Source: Ilyonectria destructans (lineage: Eukaryota; Ascomycota; Sordariomycetes; Hypocreales; Nectriaceae). Taken from it: DNA of 64,000 bases. The notes beneath the pieces were generated by a model, which saw only the letters and a program-made list of their open reading frames with translations, had not been told where the DNA came from and searched no databases. Position 1 is the first letter of the stretch. Each line of letters opens with the position of its first letter. The DNA lies in NCBI GenBank assembly GCA_020740775.1, contig JAHEWK010000012.1:1798001-1862000 (forward strand), read 5' to 3'. Of the stretch, positions 1 through 10,215 are shown one piece after another. Position numbers and translations under genes: made by a program.

Positions 1-411
1 ATTAAGCTGGCGACGACTGGGGCCATAAGCGGTCATACCAAGGAATCGAATCCCAATAGTGGAGTTTCCGGAGTCTTGTCGGACTAGCAAGGTATATCCA
101 CGGAACGGTCCGCGTCCAAGATCCGCGTTACTGCTGTGGAGCACCTTTTGGACTTCTCCAGGTTGACATGTGCTAAGCTATTTGCAGGTAGTTTTTCTTT
201 GCCAAGTTGGCACATGCTAACGAGATTGGTCGCTTGGCTAGGCAGTATCCCCATGGTCCATAAATGTCTGACTGCCCAGCCCTGTCGAGGCTGCCTAGTA
301 CGTAAAAGCATCGATGTGAGACTGAGAGGTATAATAAGCTTCTCATCGTCCTTTAACAAGCCTAATTTCTGGCAGGCTCAGCTTTCATTCCTCTTCGTAG
401 TCCTCGCCACC
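1..411. other. 5' intergenic region
   Basis: No gene is supported here. The region lies upstream of the S33 hydrolase. Around 65-75 there is a TTTCCGGAGTC stretch that resembles the dispersed CTCCGGAACGCTAGCC motif found at the other end of the window, but the match is partial. Confidence 0.5.
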
Positions 412-2210
412 ATGAGGTCTCAACGCAGCATTCTCGGTTCGTTGCTGTTGGGCGTGACCACGACATTGGCCTCGCCCGCCAGCTCCCTGTTGTCTTTTGT
501 CGAGTCTAGGGCCTCTTCTCTGGACTGGGCGCCTTGCGACTTGGATCCCCCCGAGAACGCCATGAGAGAGCAAGGCTATTGTGCCACACTCGAGGTTCCT
601 CTAGACTATACTGACCCGGACTCTGACGGGACGATCCATCTCCAGCTACTCCGATTCAACGCCACCAAGGAGCCCTTCAAGGGCAGCGTCCTGTGGAACC
701 CGGGCGGCCCTGGCATCTCTGGCATTGAGACGTTTGCCTATCTCGGCGCAGACTTTCGCGAGTAGGTGAAGCCCTGGATGTGAAATATGTCCCTTTGCTA
801 ATTTTGCCAAGTATTATTGGTGGTCACCACCATGCCATTTCTTTCGATCCTCGGTAAGTCAAACAGTCATAATCTCCCACCTCCCCCCGGAAACTGGCAG
901 TGAAACTAACACTGAATAGTGGCACAGGTAGAACAATTCCGTTTTCGTGCACAAAGACGGCCAGCAAGTCTCAGAAGACCCGCCGAAGCCAGGTGCCTCT
1001 AGCCCAGGCGGATCTGTGGTCCTACGTAAAGAACGAGAAGTGGGAGGCCATGACAACTCTGGCCGAGACGTGCTACGACACTGAGCAAGAGAATGGCCGC
1101 TTCATCGGCACAGCCTTCACGGCCCGCGACATGATCAAAATTGTCGACGCCCTCGGTGAAGATGGCAAGCTGAGGTACTGGGGCATCTCGTACGGCACAA
1201 TCCTGGGACAAGTCGTCGCCTCAATGTTCCCTGATCGAATTGACCGCCTTCTTCTCGACTCCAACTCACTAGCCGACGATTATCTTACATCTACCGGTAC
1301 CGGGGGCCCTAAGGATGCCGAAAAGGCTTTGAATTATTTCTTTGACGAATGCGTCCAGGTCGGACCCGAGACCTGCCGGCTTGCCAATTACTCTGGGGCT
1401 GATACAACCGCCCAAGACCTTAGCACCGCCGTCGAGGAACTCTTCCAAAAGCTGGTCGACACTCCCGAACTTCCAGCTGATTCTGGACTATCGGAGGCTG
1501 ATTACCCATATGGGGGCAACTCTATCCTCCAGGCGCTAAAGTACTCCCTTCTGAACCTACTCTCTAGCCCCCTGTCGTACTCGACCATCGTGGAGTTGCT
1601 CTCCTATGCGCTCGAAGGCAGCTATAAGAAGGCTCTGAGCCTGTCCGCAACGGACGAGTCCGAGTGGAATCTTGGCACTCAGTCGTTCGCCGGAATTGCG
1701 TGTTCTGATACGTCATTCCGTGTTGAGTCTGCCGATGATCTGTATGCCATGTATCAATCGCACCTAGCCGAGAGCACTTTTGGGGACGCCTTGGCTGCCG
1801 ACTACATGAATTGCGGCGCCTGGAAATTCGACGCTGCCGAGGAAATCAACACGAACGAGCTTCGCAACGTCAAGACGAGCTACCCTGTCCTTGTTATTAA
1901 CGGAGCCTATGACCCATTTACGCCGCTGAGCATGGCGTGGCAGGTGGCCTCTCGGTTCAGAGACAGCCGAATGATCGTGCACGAAGGCATTGGTGTAAGT
2001 ATTTCCCCAGCCATGGAACGTTAGAGGATCCGATGTAGCGTTTTAAGCTAACGGTCGTCCAACCAGCACGGAGTGACATCGCACGCCTCAAACTGTACGC
2101 TCAATGCTATTGCCGATTATTTCACGGAAGGGACCCTGCCAGAAGTCGGCACCGTTTGCAAGCCCAACATGCTAGCATTTGAGTACGCGAAATACCTATC
2201 AGGGTTGTAG
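412..2210 (+). CDS. secreted S33-family alpha/beta hydrolase (tripeptidyl aminopeptidase-like)
   Basis: Four exons fit in phase: 412-761, 812-853, 920-1994 and 2067-2210, giving 536 residues. The N terminus (MRSQRSILGSLLLGVTTTLA) looks like a signal peptide, so the enzyme is probably secreted or vacuolar. The order of motifs is that of the TAP-like S33 peptidases: oxyanion-side NPGGPG near residue 100, SFDPRGTGRT created by the exon 2/3 join, nucleophile in GISYGT (about S221), acid in INGAYDP (about D462), and histidine in GIGHG (about H490) created by the last join. The fact that both splice joins rebuild conserved motifs strongly supports the model. The intron 1 donor is GTAGGT, a weaker consensus than the others. 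Predicted role: hydrolysis of peptides or small amides/esters; the actual substrate cannot be read from sequence. A second family member lies at 5418-7472. Confidence 0.88.
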
Positions 2211-2454
2211 GGGATGAGCGAAGCGTAAGTCAACATGGTATGTGGAAGATCAATGAGGCTTCTTTCAGCCAGGCATAGGGAATGAAACAGTGATCTATCT
2301 TAGGGGGTTGGGAGACAGCCTTTTTATGTTGCTCTATCTAAGTGATTAGTTTAATTAATAAAGTGAATTACCTAGCCCAGCATTATGATCCTAATTCACT
2401 TCCCTCCCTGCCCTAATTTGTAACATCTGATAGACCGGAGCAAGGCATATAGCT

Positions 2455-3219
2455 TTAGTGGAATTTTAGCGGATTGCTCTGGATGGATTGAACAAGTGAC
2501 GAACGGTTTGAAATTGCTTTACTTTGAACTTCTGGGATATCCGGAATGGAGACCGCCGGGTCGACAGTATCCGGCTCAATAGAGAACTGATGCCGCCTTG
2601 CCTCTGGTGACTGAGTATCAATGTAGTAGACGAACCCTACAACCCTTTCCTGGTGGTTGAGAAAAGGCACAAAAAACCGGAGAACCTTTTCTGGAATTGC
2701 ACTGTGCCGTGCCGCGGCGAAGAGTGCGCGAACAAATGGCCGGTGAAGCCCAGGGAGGCGGATACTATCAAGTCGCGAGATGGTTTCGATGTCTGGCCAT
2801 CTGTTTACTGCACCAACCCACTTCGAACAGATTGCAAAAGCCTCGTCGAAGGTAAACCCAGCCTTGTTAAGCTTGAGAAATACCCGGACTTCGCTGTCTT
2901 GCCTGGCTTGTAATAGTCATTGGCGGCCGGAAGTAGACGAGTTGGGCGCATATGGAGTGATGGTAAGCACTATTTGAAACATTAGAACAACCCAGCAGGA
3001 AATAGAGATAGACTGACCAGTTGTTGTAGCACTCAGTAGCGTCCTTGGAATGATCTCTTCGTTCATCACATCTTCTACATGTGCCTCTGGACAGAAATCG
3101 TCGTCTCCATCGCTCTCGAAACCGATCGCTGAGTCACGTCGGCGCTTATGGGCAGAAGAATCCTCATCTGCCGGGTTGTGACGCTTTCTGACTGGAACAG
3201 ATTCACCTGGAGAGCCTTC
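2455..3219 (-). pseudogene. unrecognised gene interrupted by a LINE insertion (3' part)
   Basis: On the minus strand an open frame runs from the LINE junction at 3219 to 3018 (acidic, KRRRD-containing, nuclear-signal-like). A probable intron follows at 3017-2907, then an exon from 2906 to the stop at 2455. That exon encodes about 150 residues without stops (FTFDEAFAICSKWVGAVNRW early, FFVPFLNHQERVVGFVYYID in the middle). The same frame continues on the far side of the LINE at 5128-5143, up to a CTCAG acceptor. So the LINE landed inside an exon. I could not find a convincing first exon or start codon upstream of 5143, and I do not recognise the family. It is called a pseudogene because the insertion separates the two halves; whether the gene was alive before insertion is unknown. 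Confidence 0.5.
3205..3219. repeat. LINE target site duplication, left copy
   Basis: The 15 bases ACCTGGAGAGCCTTC occur here and again at 5114-5128, exactly flanking the LINE. The LINE reading frame starts immediately to the right. Confidence 0.85.
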
Positions 3220-3221
3220 CT

Positions 3222-4529
3222 GAGGCCTGGTACCCAGGAAAGACAGCGCCGCCGCTTCGATCGCAAGGGCCCGAGGTCTCTACACAGATCCATTACCTCC
3301 TCAACCGCCTAAAAACTGTCTTACATATCGGCATCCGTGCTATCCTTCCAACCTGGAAGACGACCCCGCTAGCTGCCCTATATCGCGAAAGCGGCATTCC
3401 GCCAGTTGAGCAGCTGCTAGATGCTATACGCCTACGACACGCAGCCCGTCTCCAATCCCTAGATCCGAGGCACCCCCTTACAGCTAGGGCTATCATCCCC
3501 TCCCGCAGGCCGGGCCGGAAGCCGACCTACAAGACCCGTCTGCAACGGACTGCGCTACTGCTCCCGCCGTCCCCTCGGCCGGACCTCTTGCAACGTCAAT
3601 ACAGACCGATCGAATTACATATCCAGCCAAAGGCTCTAGCCGTCCCAGCCTTCCTTGCCTGGATTGAGACCCTATCTACAGAAGATCTTATCGTTTACTC
3701 AGACGGATCCCGATCGCAAGATGGGGCCGCGGGCCACGGTTATACCATTCATCGCAACAAACAGCCGATCGGCGAGGGGTTAGCCCGGCTAGGCCCCGCC
3801 GAAGTCTTCGATGCCGAAGTGGCCGGAGCTCTAGCAGGCCTACGCCACGCCACGACCCTGATCTCTAGGCCAGGCACACAGATTTTCATCTGCCTTGATA
3901 ACACATCTGCAGCAGCTGGCCTGCTAGGCCAGCCGTCAGAATCCTCACAGGCCCAGTTCCTGGAGTTCCAATCGATCGCACGAGCCCACGGGGCAACATC
4001 AATACGATGGTGCCCTGGCCATAAAGGCATCACCGGAAACGAACAGGCCGATAAGCTAGCCAAAGCAGGGACAGATCTGCCGGAACCACCCGAGGCAGCC
4101 CCGTCCCTGGCCTTCAATCGAAGGAAGGCCCGAGCCCTCCCTAGATCCCTCTTTAAGAGCTGGTGGCAAGACCACGCCCCAGTCTCTTACCAATCCTACC
4201 AGCTAGAGGCTGCTGCCTCTAGCCCAGCTGAACTACAGCTTCCCCGGAAGACTCTCCGCCACCTCCTCGCAGCTCGCTCCGGCCACAGAGACTTTACCAC
4301 ATACCACGAGAGATTTGCCCACGATGCAGAGCTCAAATACTTATGCAGACGGCGGAAATTACCCGACCATCCCTTCTATTGCCGCAAAGTTGACCGTCGC
4401 TATCGGATAAAGTTGGGGCTTTTTCTAAAGCTGACGATCAGCCGCATAATAGGACAAGACTTCGGCGAGTTCATCGCGTTAATAGAGGCAGCCAGTTTCT
4501 TCACGGATATCTGCCCCCATCATCGCTAG
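3222..4529 (+). pseudogene. LINE ORF2 C-terminal fragment (RT tail + RNase H)
   Basis: Open for 435 codons from the truncation point, with no start codon of its own. It opens with the conserved EAWYPG motif of Tad-family reverse transcriptases, followed by AILPTWKTTPLAALYRESGI and LDPRHPL. RNase H follows with its acidic residues visible in YSDGS, EVAGALAGL, CLDNTSAAAG and NEQADKLAKAGTD. The C terminus keeps a remnant of the cysteine/histidine knuckle (CRRRKLPDHPFYCRK). It cannot be active because most of the reverse transcriptase and the endonuclease are missing, but the RNase H part is intact. Confidence 0.85.
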
Positions 4530-4645
4530 GAACCCTCACCTAGAACCCCCGGAAGTTGCGGTAGCAGCCGCTTCGGCCCCAGACCCTTAATTACACATTC
4601 CCTCCCTCTTTCCTTTATCTCTTTTATTCATCGGCGTTGTCGGAA

Positions 4646-4671
4646 GGCTCGGGCCTGCTAGGGCCCGAGCC
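4646..4671. other. LINE 3' UTR hairpin 1
   Basis: A perfect 10-bp stem (GGCTCGGGCC / GGCCCGAGCC) with a 6-nt loop. It lies in the untranslated tail of the LINE and could be a reverse-transcriptase recognition structure; that role is inferred. Confidence 0.6.
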
Positions 4672-4913
4672 TGGCGTCGCGTCGCGCTGCACAGCAGCTT
4701 TGAACGTGGTTTCCCCCCGGTTCCCCAAAAAAATCGGATGCTACTGCGGTCGTCGGGCCGCGCCCTGAAAATCCGCTGACGGATATCGGGTTCGAAATAA
4801 TAGGTCAAATAGGGCCGCCTAATTGTTAGATGGAAGAGGAAGAAGGATCGCAATCTCGGCTCGCGTTAGAGGGATGTTATTAGACTCACACGTGACCCGG
4901 ACTGCGGGTCCGA

Positions 4914-4939
4914 GCCACGGGCCCGGCTGGGCCCGTGGC
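4914..4939. other. LINE 3' UTR hairpin 2
   Basis: A perfect 11-bp stem (GCCACGGGCCC / GGGCCCGTGGC) with the 4-nt loop GGCT, extremely GC-rich. It is the stronger of the two hairpins in the LINE tail. Confidence 0.6.
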
Positions 4940-5113
4940 CCCGGCCCCGGGTCGGTCGTAGCAAGCAGCCGGCTCCGGCCGAAGCTAGCTGCCCTGTACC
5001 TAGGTTTCTTTAGCTGTAGACCCCAGCCTAGCACGTCATCTTGCCCCTAGGGGATTCTGTAGACATCTAGATGTCTTCATGACGGTAATAATACAACAAC
5101 AACAACAACAACA

Positions 5114-5128
5114 ACCTGGAGAGCCTTC
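5114..5128. repeat. LINE target site duplication, right copy
   Basis: Identical 15-mer to 3205-3219. The interrupted minus-strand reading frame resumes in the same phase just beyond it, and reaches a plausible splice acceptor at 5145-5144. Confidence 0.85.
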
Positions 5129-5417
5129 GAATGGAGTGTCATACTGAGATGCAATTTATTGGGAGGCCATGGTTGCAGCGGCCTCGGTTATTTTGTCTGG
5201 TCAGGTTCGCCGCTTCAAGCTTTCACGAAACTTCGACTATAGCGGCAGTTTCCTGTATTGTGATATCATAAAGACTTCTCTAGTCAATTCATTAGGAACA
5301 TAAACGCTGCAACCACTCCGATCATCGGCCACCCCAACCGGTTGCCACGTTCTTACATCCAACCGACATCATAACTCTCTCCAGAGATCAGTCATGGACA
5401 TTCTACAAACTATAATT

Positions 5418-7472
5418 TCACGTGTCCTTCGGCCGTAGCCCAAACGGATCCGCAAGCTCAACCATTGTCTCCCAGAGCCTCGCCTCCTCGCGGTTAGTAT
5501 ATTTGCACTCGCCCCTCCCACCATCATTCCCTGCGGTACAGCCCAAGAACGGTCTTATGGCGGGTTCACAGATGGTTCCTTCAGCCGGCAAATCACCCGT
5601 TTGGAAGTACGCTCGGATTGTTTTCGCAGTGCACAGTGATGGGTTCGAGTGCGAACAGTGGCCCTGGGAATCCTGCTGCAGCACCACGCTCCCCGGGAAC
5701 AGCGTCGATACTCTACGCGCGTTTCGCAGGGGTGTTACCGTGTCGTGTGTGTTGCTAACAATGAGCAGCGGGTAAGATGTATTTGCCCATTCCTGCTCCT
5801 TGAACGCCAGACCATGGTTCCAGGCCGGCTTAACCGTGTGTCCCAGACAAGACAGCTTATTGCGAGCCCAACTGGGGCTGATCCACCGTCCCTGTGCCTC
5901 TATTTCAGCGAGATAATCATTAAAGCCCTGGCGAGTCAAATCTTCAACATTTCCGCTGTCCATGCATGAAATGGCCTGGAAAGAGCCAAAGCCGGAGACG
6001 TAAGGCACTCGCTCTTCCGGATGGGATCCCTTTGGCTCGCATCCCGCCTTGTTGAGTGTTCCTCGCTTGGTGGATATGACTCGCAAGAGGGCTGGAGAGG
6101 ACGTATTTCGGCTCTCGAGTGCGACGAGCAAGTCGAAAAAGTCCTCTGCCACAGCGAAGGGGAAGTACATTCCCGACAGAAGCGCAAGGTGGGCATCGCC
6201 ATAGGTGATGAAGGCCGGGCCATCACTCGAATGAGATGGGTGCATGGCGATTGGGCTGCTTTTCATGTAAAGCAGGATGGACGTAAGCCGGGCCTCGACG
6301 TCGGCTGGCGAAGAGCCAGTGTAGAGAGCGCATTTCTCAGGACCGGCCTGGAAGCAGTACTCGCAAAACTTGGAGATGATCATGTCGGAATCTTGCAGCT
6401 GAGTGAGCCAAGTCCCGGCGTAGTGGTCTGCCGGGTCGACAACGCCGTCGATGACCATTCGACCGACTCGGTCTGGGTGCATTGCTGCAAAGGTCGCGCC
6501 GATGAGAGTTCCGTAGCTCATTCCCCAATACTGCATCAGTTCTTGACCTGGTTGATACGCTGTCCGGTCGATAATGTCGGATGTGCTCCTTTGGCATGAG
6601 ACTGGAGCACGCGACAGCAAGTCTCCTGCCTCGTTTTCTCGCCACTCTCCATGCTTTTCAACAATCTGCAGCATGTCTTGAACCGTCTGAGCCGTATTCA
6701 AGTGCTGAAGAATGCCCGTTTCATCTTCACCGTATGAACAACTGGCTCCCAGGGCAGCTGCTCTCGCCCATTCCATCCCTGTGATGCTCTCACTGTGCCA
6801 CAGCAATCCGTAGTCGGGCAGGCTGAGCAGCCAAGACTGCTGATCAAAGGCGTCTGAGAAACATTGCAATTGAGGCGTGGTGTTATTTACACCTCGTGGG
6901 TCGAAGGAGAGGATATCAAAATACTTCCCGCCCACAGCGCCCGGCTCATCGGCATCGGGCAATACAGGGTCATCGAGTATCTTCTGTAGACTCTTGCCGT
7001 CGGTGAGCACCTGGTAAACACCAGACTCGCCGGGGCCACCTGGATTCACTAAGACCGGTCCGCCATATCTTGGATCCGTCACGGGGACTTTTGCTGGGAG
7101 CTTAATGATAGCTATGGCTGCACGGGCACCAGTCTCTTGCCCGGTCGTCGACGCATTCCAATTAAGTGGCACAGAGAGACGCGCACATTGGAAGGAAGAG
7201 TAGCAAGGCACGTAATGGAACGACGATTGTGGCGTGATGTCTTCCCAGCGGAATTCGTGCTGTGGTTCAGCGTTGGGATGCTCTCCGAAGCGCCATGGAG
7301 CGCCGGTCTCTACGCTGCGAGGATACGAAAACGAGGCAATTATCCAGAGCAAGATGCAGACGAGTGAGATTTTGAAAGGAACACGGGCGTTTAATTTAGA
7401 TAAAAATGAACTCGACGTAGCGGTTGTCGGGACATGGTTCGGCGGTATCAAAGACGGCCAGGGCTTTGCCAT
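5418..7472 (-). CDS. membrane-anchored S33-family alpha/beta hydrolase
   Basis: A single uninterrupted frame of 684 residues from the ATG at 7472. After a basic cytoplasmic stretch there is one hydrophobic segment (FKISLVCILLWIIASFSYP, about residues 33-51), so this is a type II membrane or signal-anchor protein. The hydrolase domain carries VLVNPGGPGESG, SFDPRGV, nucleophile motif GMSYGT, acid region NTHDTVTPL and histidine motif QGHCSHS, plus the C-terminal TAP-like domain ending at CEPAIRPFLG. It is about 150 residues longer than the secreted relative at 412-2210, mostly in the N-terminal anchor and a C-terminal tail. It could process peptides at the plasma membrane or in the secretory pathway; the substrate is unknown. 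Its 3' end lies about 275 bp from the interrupted gene. Confidence 0.88.
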   Translation of the reverse strand: MAKPWPSLIPPNHVPTTATSSSFLSKLNARVPFKISLVCILLWIIASFSYPRSVETGAPWRFGEHPNAEPQHEFRWEDITPQSSFHYVPCYSSFQCARLSVPLNWNASTTGQETGARAAIAIIKLPAKVPVTDPRYGGPVLVNPGGPGESGVYQVLTDGKSLQKILDDPVLPDADEPGAVGGKYFDILSFDPRGVNNTTPQLQCFSDAFDQQSWLLSLPDYGLLWHSESITGMEWARAAALGASCSYGEDETGILQHLNTAQTVQDMLQIVEKHGEWRENEAGDLLSRAPVSCQRSTSDIIDRTAYQPGQELMQYWGMSYGTLIGATFAAMHPDRVGRMVIDGVVDPADHYAGTWLTQLQDSDMIISKFCEYCFQAGPEKCALYTGSSPADVEARLTSILLYMKSSPIAMHPSHSSDGPAFITYGDAHLALLSGMYFPFAVAEDFFDLLVALESRNTSSPALLRVISTKRGTLNKAGCEPKGSHPEERVPYVSGFGSFQAISCMDSGNVEDLTRQGFNDYLAEIEAQGRWISPSWARNKLSCLGHTVKPAWNHGLAFKEQEWANTSYPLLIVSNTHDTVTPLRNARRVSTLFPGSVVLQQDSQGHCSHSNPSLCTAKTIRAYFQTGDLPAEGTICEPAIRPFLGCTAGNDGGRGECKYTNREEARLWETMVELADPFGLRPKDT

Positions 7473-9065
7473 GATTTTAAAAACGTCGCACAAAGATAGT
7501 GTCGCACTTAGTCCAGCAGCGGAATCGGAAGCGGAGCGGAAACTCGAGGTAATTTTGGTTGGAGCGTCGCAGTCGCGATTCCTCTTGGAGAGGAGAGACC
7601 AGAAGAGTGGACTCAGCGGAGTCGGAGGCTGGGCGTGTCAGCCCGAGGTTCTCCCGCTGTGCAAATGTCCTCGTGATGGGTTTAGTCGTGTCTCTTATCG
7701 GGAATTATGCCGATGATCCGGTGATATCAGTTCTCCTGGTCTCAGCAGAAGTGGTTGGTGGATATCTGTTTGACGCCCCTTGGTAAGCCCAGAATCAAGT
7801 ATACTTGCCGTGCTTCATGTAACATCAGAGTTGATGTGTGGAATCACTATAAACTCAGACTTGGCTTCGCACACTACACGCTCCATTGGCAAATATAACC
7901 GCATGCTACTTAAAGGCTTCAGTACCACCTAATTACCTCACTCACCATCACCCCGTGTCGCTTACACTCGGCCAGATAAAGTTAAGATACACATACTGCA
8001 CACCAGGGATATACCTTGTGTTTCAGATGCAACTTCAAAGTGAACCTTAAGTACAGGGTAGGTCAGTAGGCCCATGTAGATAAATAACATACGCTGCTAC
8101 GTGGGGTACTGATATAAAGTATTATAAATGAGTGACATACTCCCCCATATAATCTACTGAGCGATTGATGTATCTTTATTTATCAATCAACGATTTTTTT
8201 CCTACTCAGCAACCCCCTCTTACATGAGGAACGAGTCCAAGGGGGCCGCTTTTAAGGCCCCTCCTCCAGCACCTATTTTAGCGGATGAAACCCTATCCAA
8301 CGCGTCGAATCTACTTGGGTCACACCTGGGCCCGCCGAGCCCCGAATGGCCTCGGCACTCTCAGGATCGTCGCACAAGAAAACCCATAAAATATAGTATT
8401 TTAAGTAAATCAAGTTTCAGGCATTATGAACTTACTTGAAATATCTTGATTGGGGTGTCAACTTACTTGACTTGCTTGAAATACTTGACATGATACTTGA
8501 ATTGAGGGCAGCGCTGGTCAAGCGAGGCAAGACCGATCAGCAGATAAGAAAGAATATAGAGCTTCTAGAATATCAGACGAAGGATGGATTGGATAAGACA
8601 GCTTGGATGACGATGGAATTGCTTGATTTCTCTATCTATTGAAGGGCTAGGATCGGTCTTATAGACGATGATGAAGTCGGCCTCCGGCTGCCTCCGGCAG
8701 CCTCCGGGCCCGAGGTCCGGGGGCCTGGGACCTAGTCCAGACCAGATTCCTAGCGTCTGTTACAGATATCGTAAGATCGTCACTTTGGCAACAGACTAGG
8801 TTTCAACAGTCCCTATCAGGCTGTCTGACATAGAAGATGCGAACAATAAACTTAGGAACTGCGAATAGCCTAGCGCACCTGAACCTATGAGGTCAGTTCT
8901 CTCAAGCGGAATCAATTTCATTTATTCATTCATTGGTCTTCCTTAAGGTAAATCTATGTCAGACGGAGATATGGATCATAAATGCGCTGCTTGCGAAAGG
9001 AGTGTACATCCCCTTTTGCCGTAGCGGCATTGCGATAGTCTACTCCGAAGAATAATTTATCTCCC
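7473..9065. other. long intergenic region with transposon-like debris
   Basis: About 1.6 kb without a supportable gene. Around 8400-8510 the sequence is full of short direct and inverted copies of ACTTGA/TCAAGT, the sort of subterminal repeats seen in fungal hAT transposons. This is followed at about 8680-8709 by three 10-bp GCCTCCGG repeats. A 68-codon open frame at 8436-8642 lies between them but resembles nothing I know. I interpret the stretch as a degraded DNA-transposon relic. Confidence 0.35.
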
Positions 9066-9542
9066 TTAAGATGTAGGACTTTGCTGAGAGGCTCCTGGAA
9101 TGGCGGGTATCCACTTCAAACGGGTTGGAGCATAACCTTCCAGGCTTGGTTTCGCATCGTTAAGAATGCCAGAATCATCCAAAGTACCAGCCTTTATGAT
9201 TTTTAGATTTGGGAAGGAGTCGCCGTCTCGGAAGGGCGTAGTTCCACAGTCTCCACAAAAGTAGCTTGTGATATTATTGCCGCTGTCGGCCCTCTTCGTA
9301 AAGGTCTTTGGGGATCCGGAGATAAGTTTGAAGTTGCCTTCCGGGACAAGGAAATTGAGACTGAAGGTGCTACCGGAAAGCTTTCTACAGTCATTGCAGT
9401 GGCATAGAGCCTAATTTGTGTGGGTTAGCTCTACCATTTTTTCCTCTAGGGGTTTACAAGAGAGGAACGTGTGTACATTTACAACAGGCTCGCCAGTGTA
9501 TGAATACCGGACGTTGCCACATAAACAGCCACCTTCTTGCAT
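9066..9542 (-). CDS. GFA/CENP-V-type zinc protein (glutathione-dependent formaldehyde-activating family)
   Basis: Two exons on the minus strand, 9542-9483 and 9410-9066, join in phase to give 134 residues, the usual family length. The first exon ends after the N-terminal zinc motif (GGCLCGNVRYSYTGEP). The second begins with LCHCNDCRKLSGS and contains SYFCGDCGTTPF, the remaining cysteine ligands of the fold. Family members are small zinc-binding proteins, some of which act on S-hydroxymethyl-glutathione; for most fungal paralogues the substrate is unknown. The gene is divergent from the SDR at 10216 and shares with it a promoter containing four tandem GAGTCAT-type sites. Confidence 0.85.
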
Positions 9543-10215
9543 ACTGTTCGAGTAGATCGGGTCTTTGCAAAGATGAAGAGAGACAGTGAGATAGAGTGTA
9601 AGTTCTGTGTTTGAAAGAGGAGGCGATCTCAATAATTGTCTTAGGAGGCTGTCGTATGTCCTTAAGCTTCGCGTTCTTAAGCAATCGAGTCATAGCAACT
9701 GATTCATAGCAATCGAGTCATAGTAAGCGAGTCATGGTTCCTTAGGGAAAGTTGCGGGGTGCGGGGTGCATTAAACGCCAAAGAAAGGTGCGTCAAGAAA
9801 GTCGGCACTAGCGCTACAGATTCTAGCGTTGTATAAAAAGAGGGGGAGGAGAGGGGGTCGATCTTAAGTGACGGATGATCTTATACGAGCAAAATCATGC
9901 ACCGAGGCAGCCCACGGCAAGTTCAGTCGCCCGAGGCTGATTGCCAAATCGAGACCAAAATATGAGGGGGAGGGGGCGACTAAATGATGTTGTTCGTGTA
10001 GAATCCTTCATCGAAGTTAGCGTCCTGCATGTTGAGTCAACCAAGGCTAAATCAGTAACTCAGACGCCGAAATAGATGGACGTATATATATAGCTACATC
10101 TTTCAAAGAACCCACATTCCCGTTGCATTTGAACCCAGCTCCGTCCTAAGTGGCATCATCCCCAGCGTCATAACCATCACTAACCAACCACTCCTAAACT
10201 CCACACCCGCCCATA
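9543..10215. promoter_or_regulatory. bidirectional promoter between GFA protein and SDR
   Basis: This spacer holds a four-unit 14-bp tandem repeat (9680-9735) with a bZIP-like core and a TATA box (GTATATATATAG, 10082-10093) about 125 bp before the SDR start. No coding sequence is seen. Confidence 0.5.
9680..9735. repeat. 4 x 14-bp tandem repeat with GAGTCAT core
   Basis: Four perfectly abutting 14-mers: AGCAATCGAGTCAT, AGCAACTGATTCAT, AGCAATCGAGTCAT and AGTAAGCGAGTCAT. Read on the other strand three contain ATGACTC, close to the Gcn4/CPC1-AP-1 site. Even spacing and position in a shared promoter suggest a bZIP operator array. Confidence 0.6.

Larger units (their letters stand above)
3220..5113 (+). 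mobile_element. 5'-truncated Tad-like LINE retrotransposon
   Basis: A 1.9-kb remnant of a non-LTR element bounded by a 15-bp duplication. It begins inside the reverse-transcriptase C terminus, continues through an RNase H domain and stop, then about 560 bp of GC-rich 3' untranslated sequence with two strong hairpins and a 16-bp perfect palindrome (5061-5076, AGACATCTAGATGTCT). It ends in an (ACA)n tail at about 5093-5113. 5' truncation, a long target duplication and a simple-repeat tail are the hallmarks of target-primed reverse transcription. There is no sign of RIP in it, unlike the block at 38-47 kb, so it is recent, escaped RIP, or is single copy. Confidence 0.88.

Noticed and set aside
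2653..2913. 86-codon plus-strand frame
   Set aside because: No family resemblance; it overlaps the better supported minus-strand exon (2906-2455).
8436..8642. Possible small leucine-rich protein
   Set aside because: Embedded in ACTTGA-type repeats, repetitive composition, no domain; more likely transposon debris.
9680..9735. CRISPR array
   Set aside because: Units abut without spacers, are only 14 bp long, and the genome is eukaryotic.
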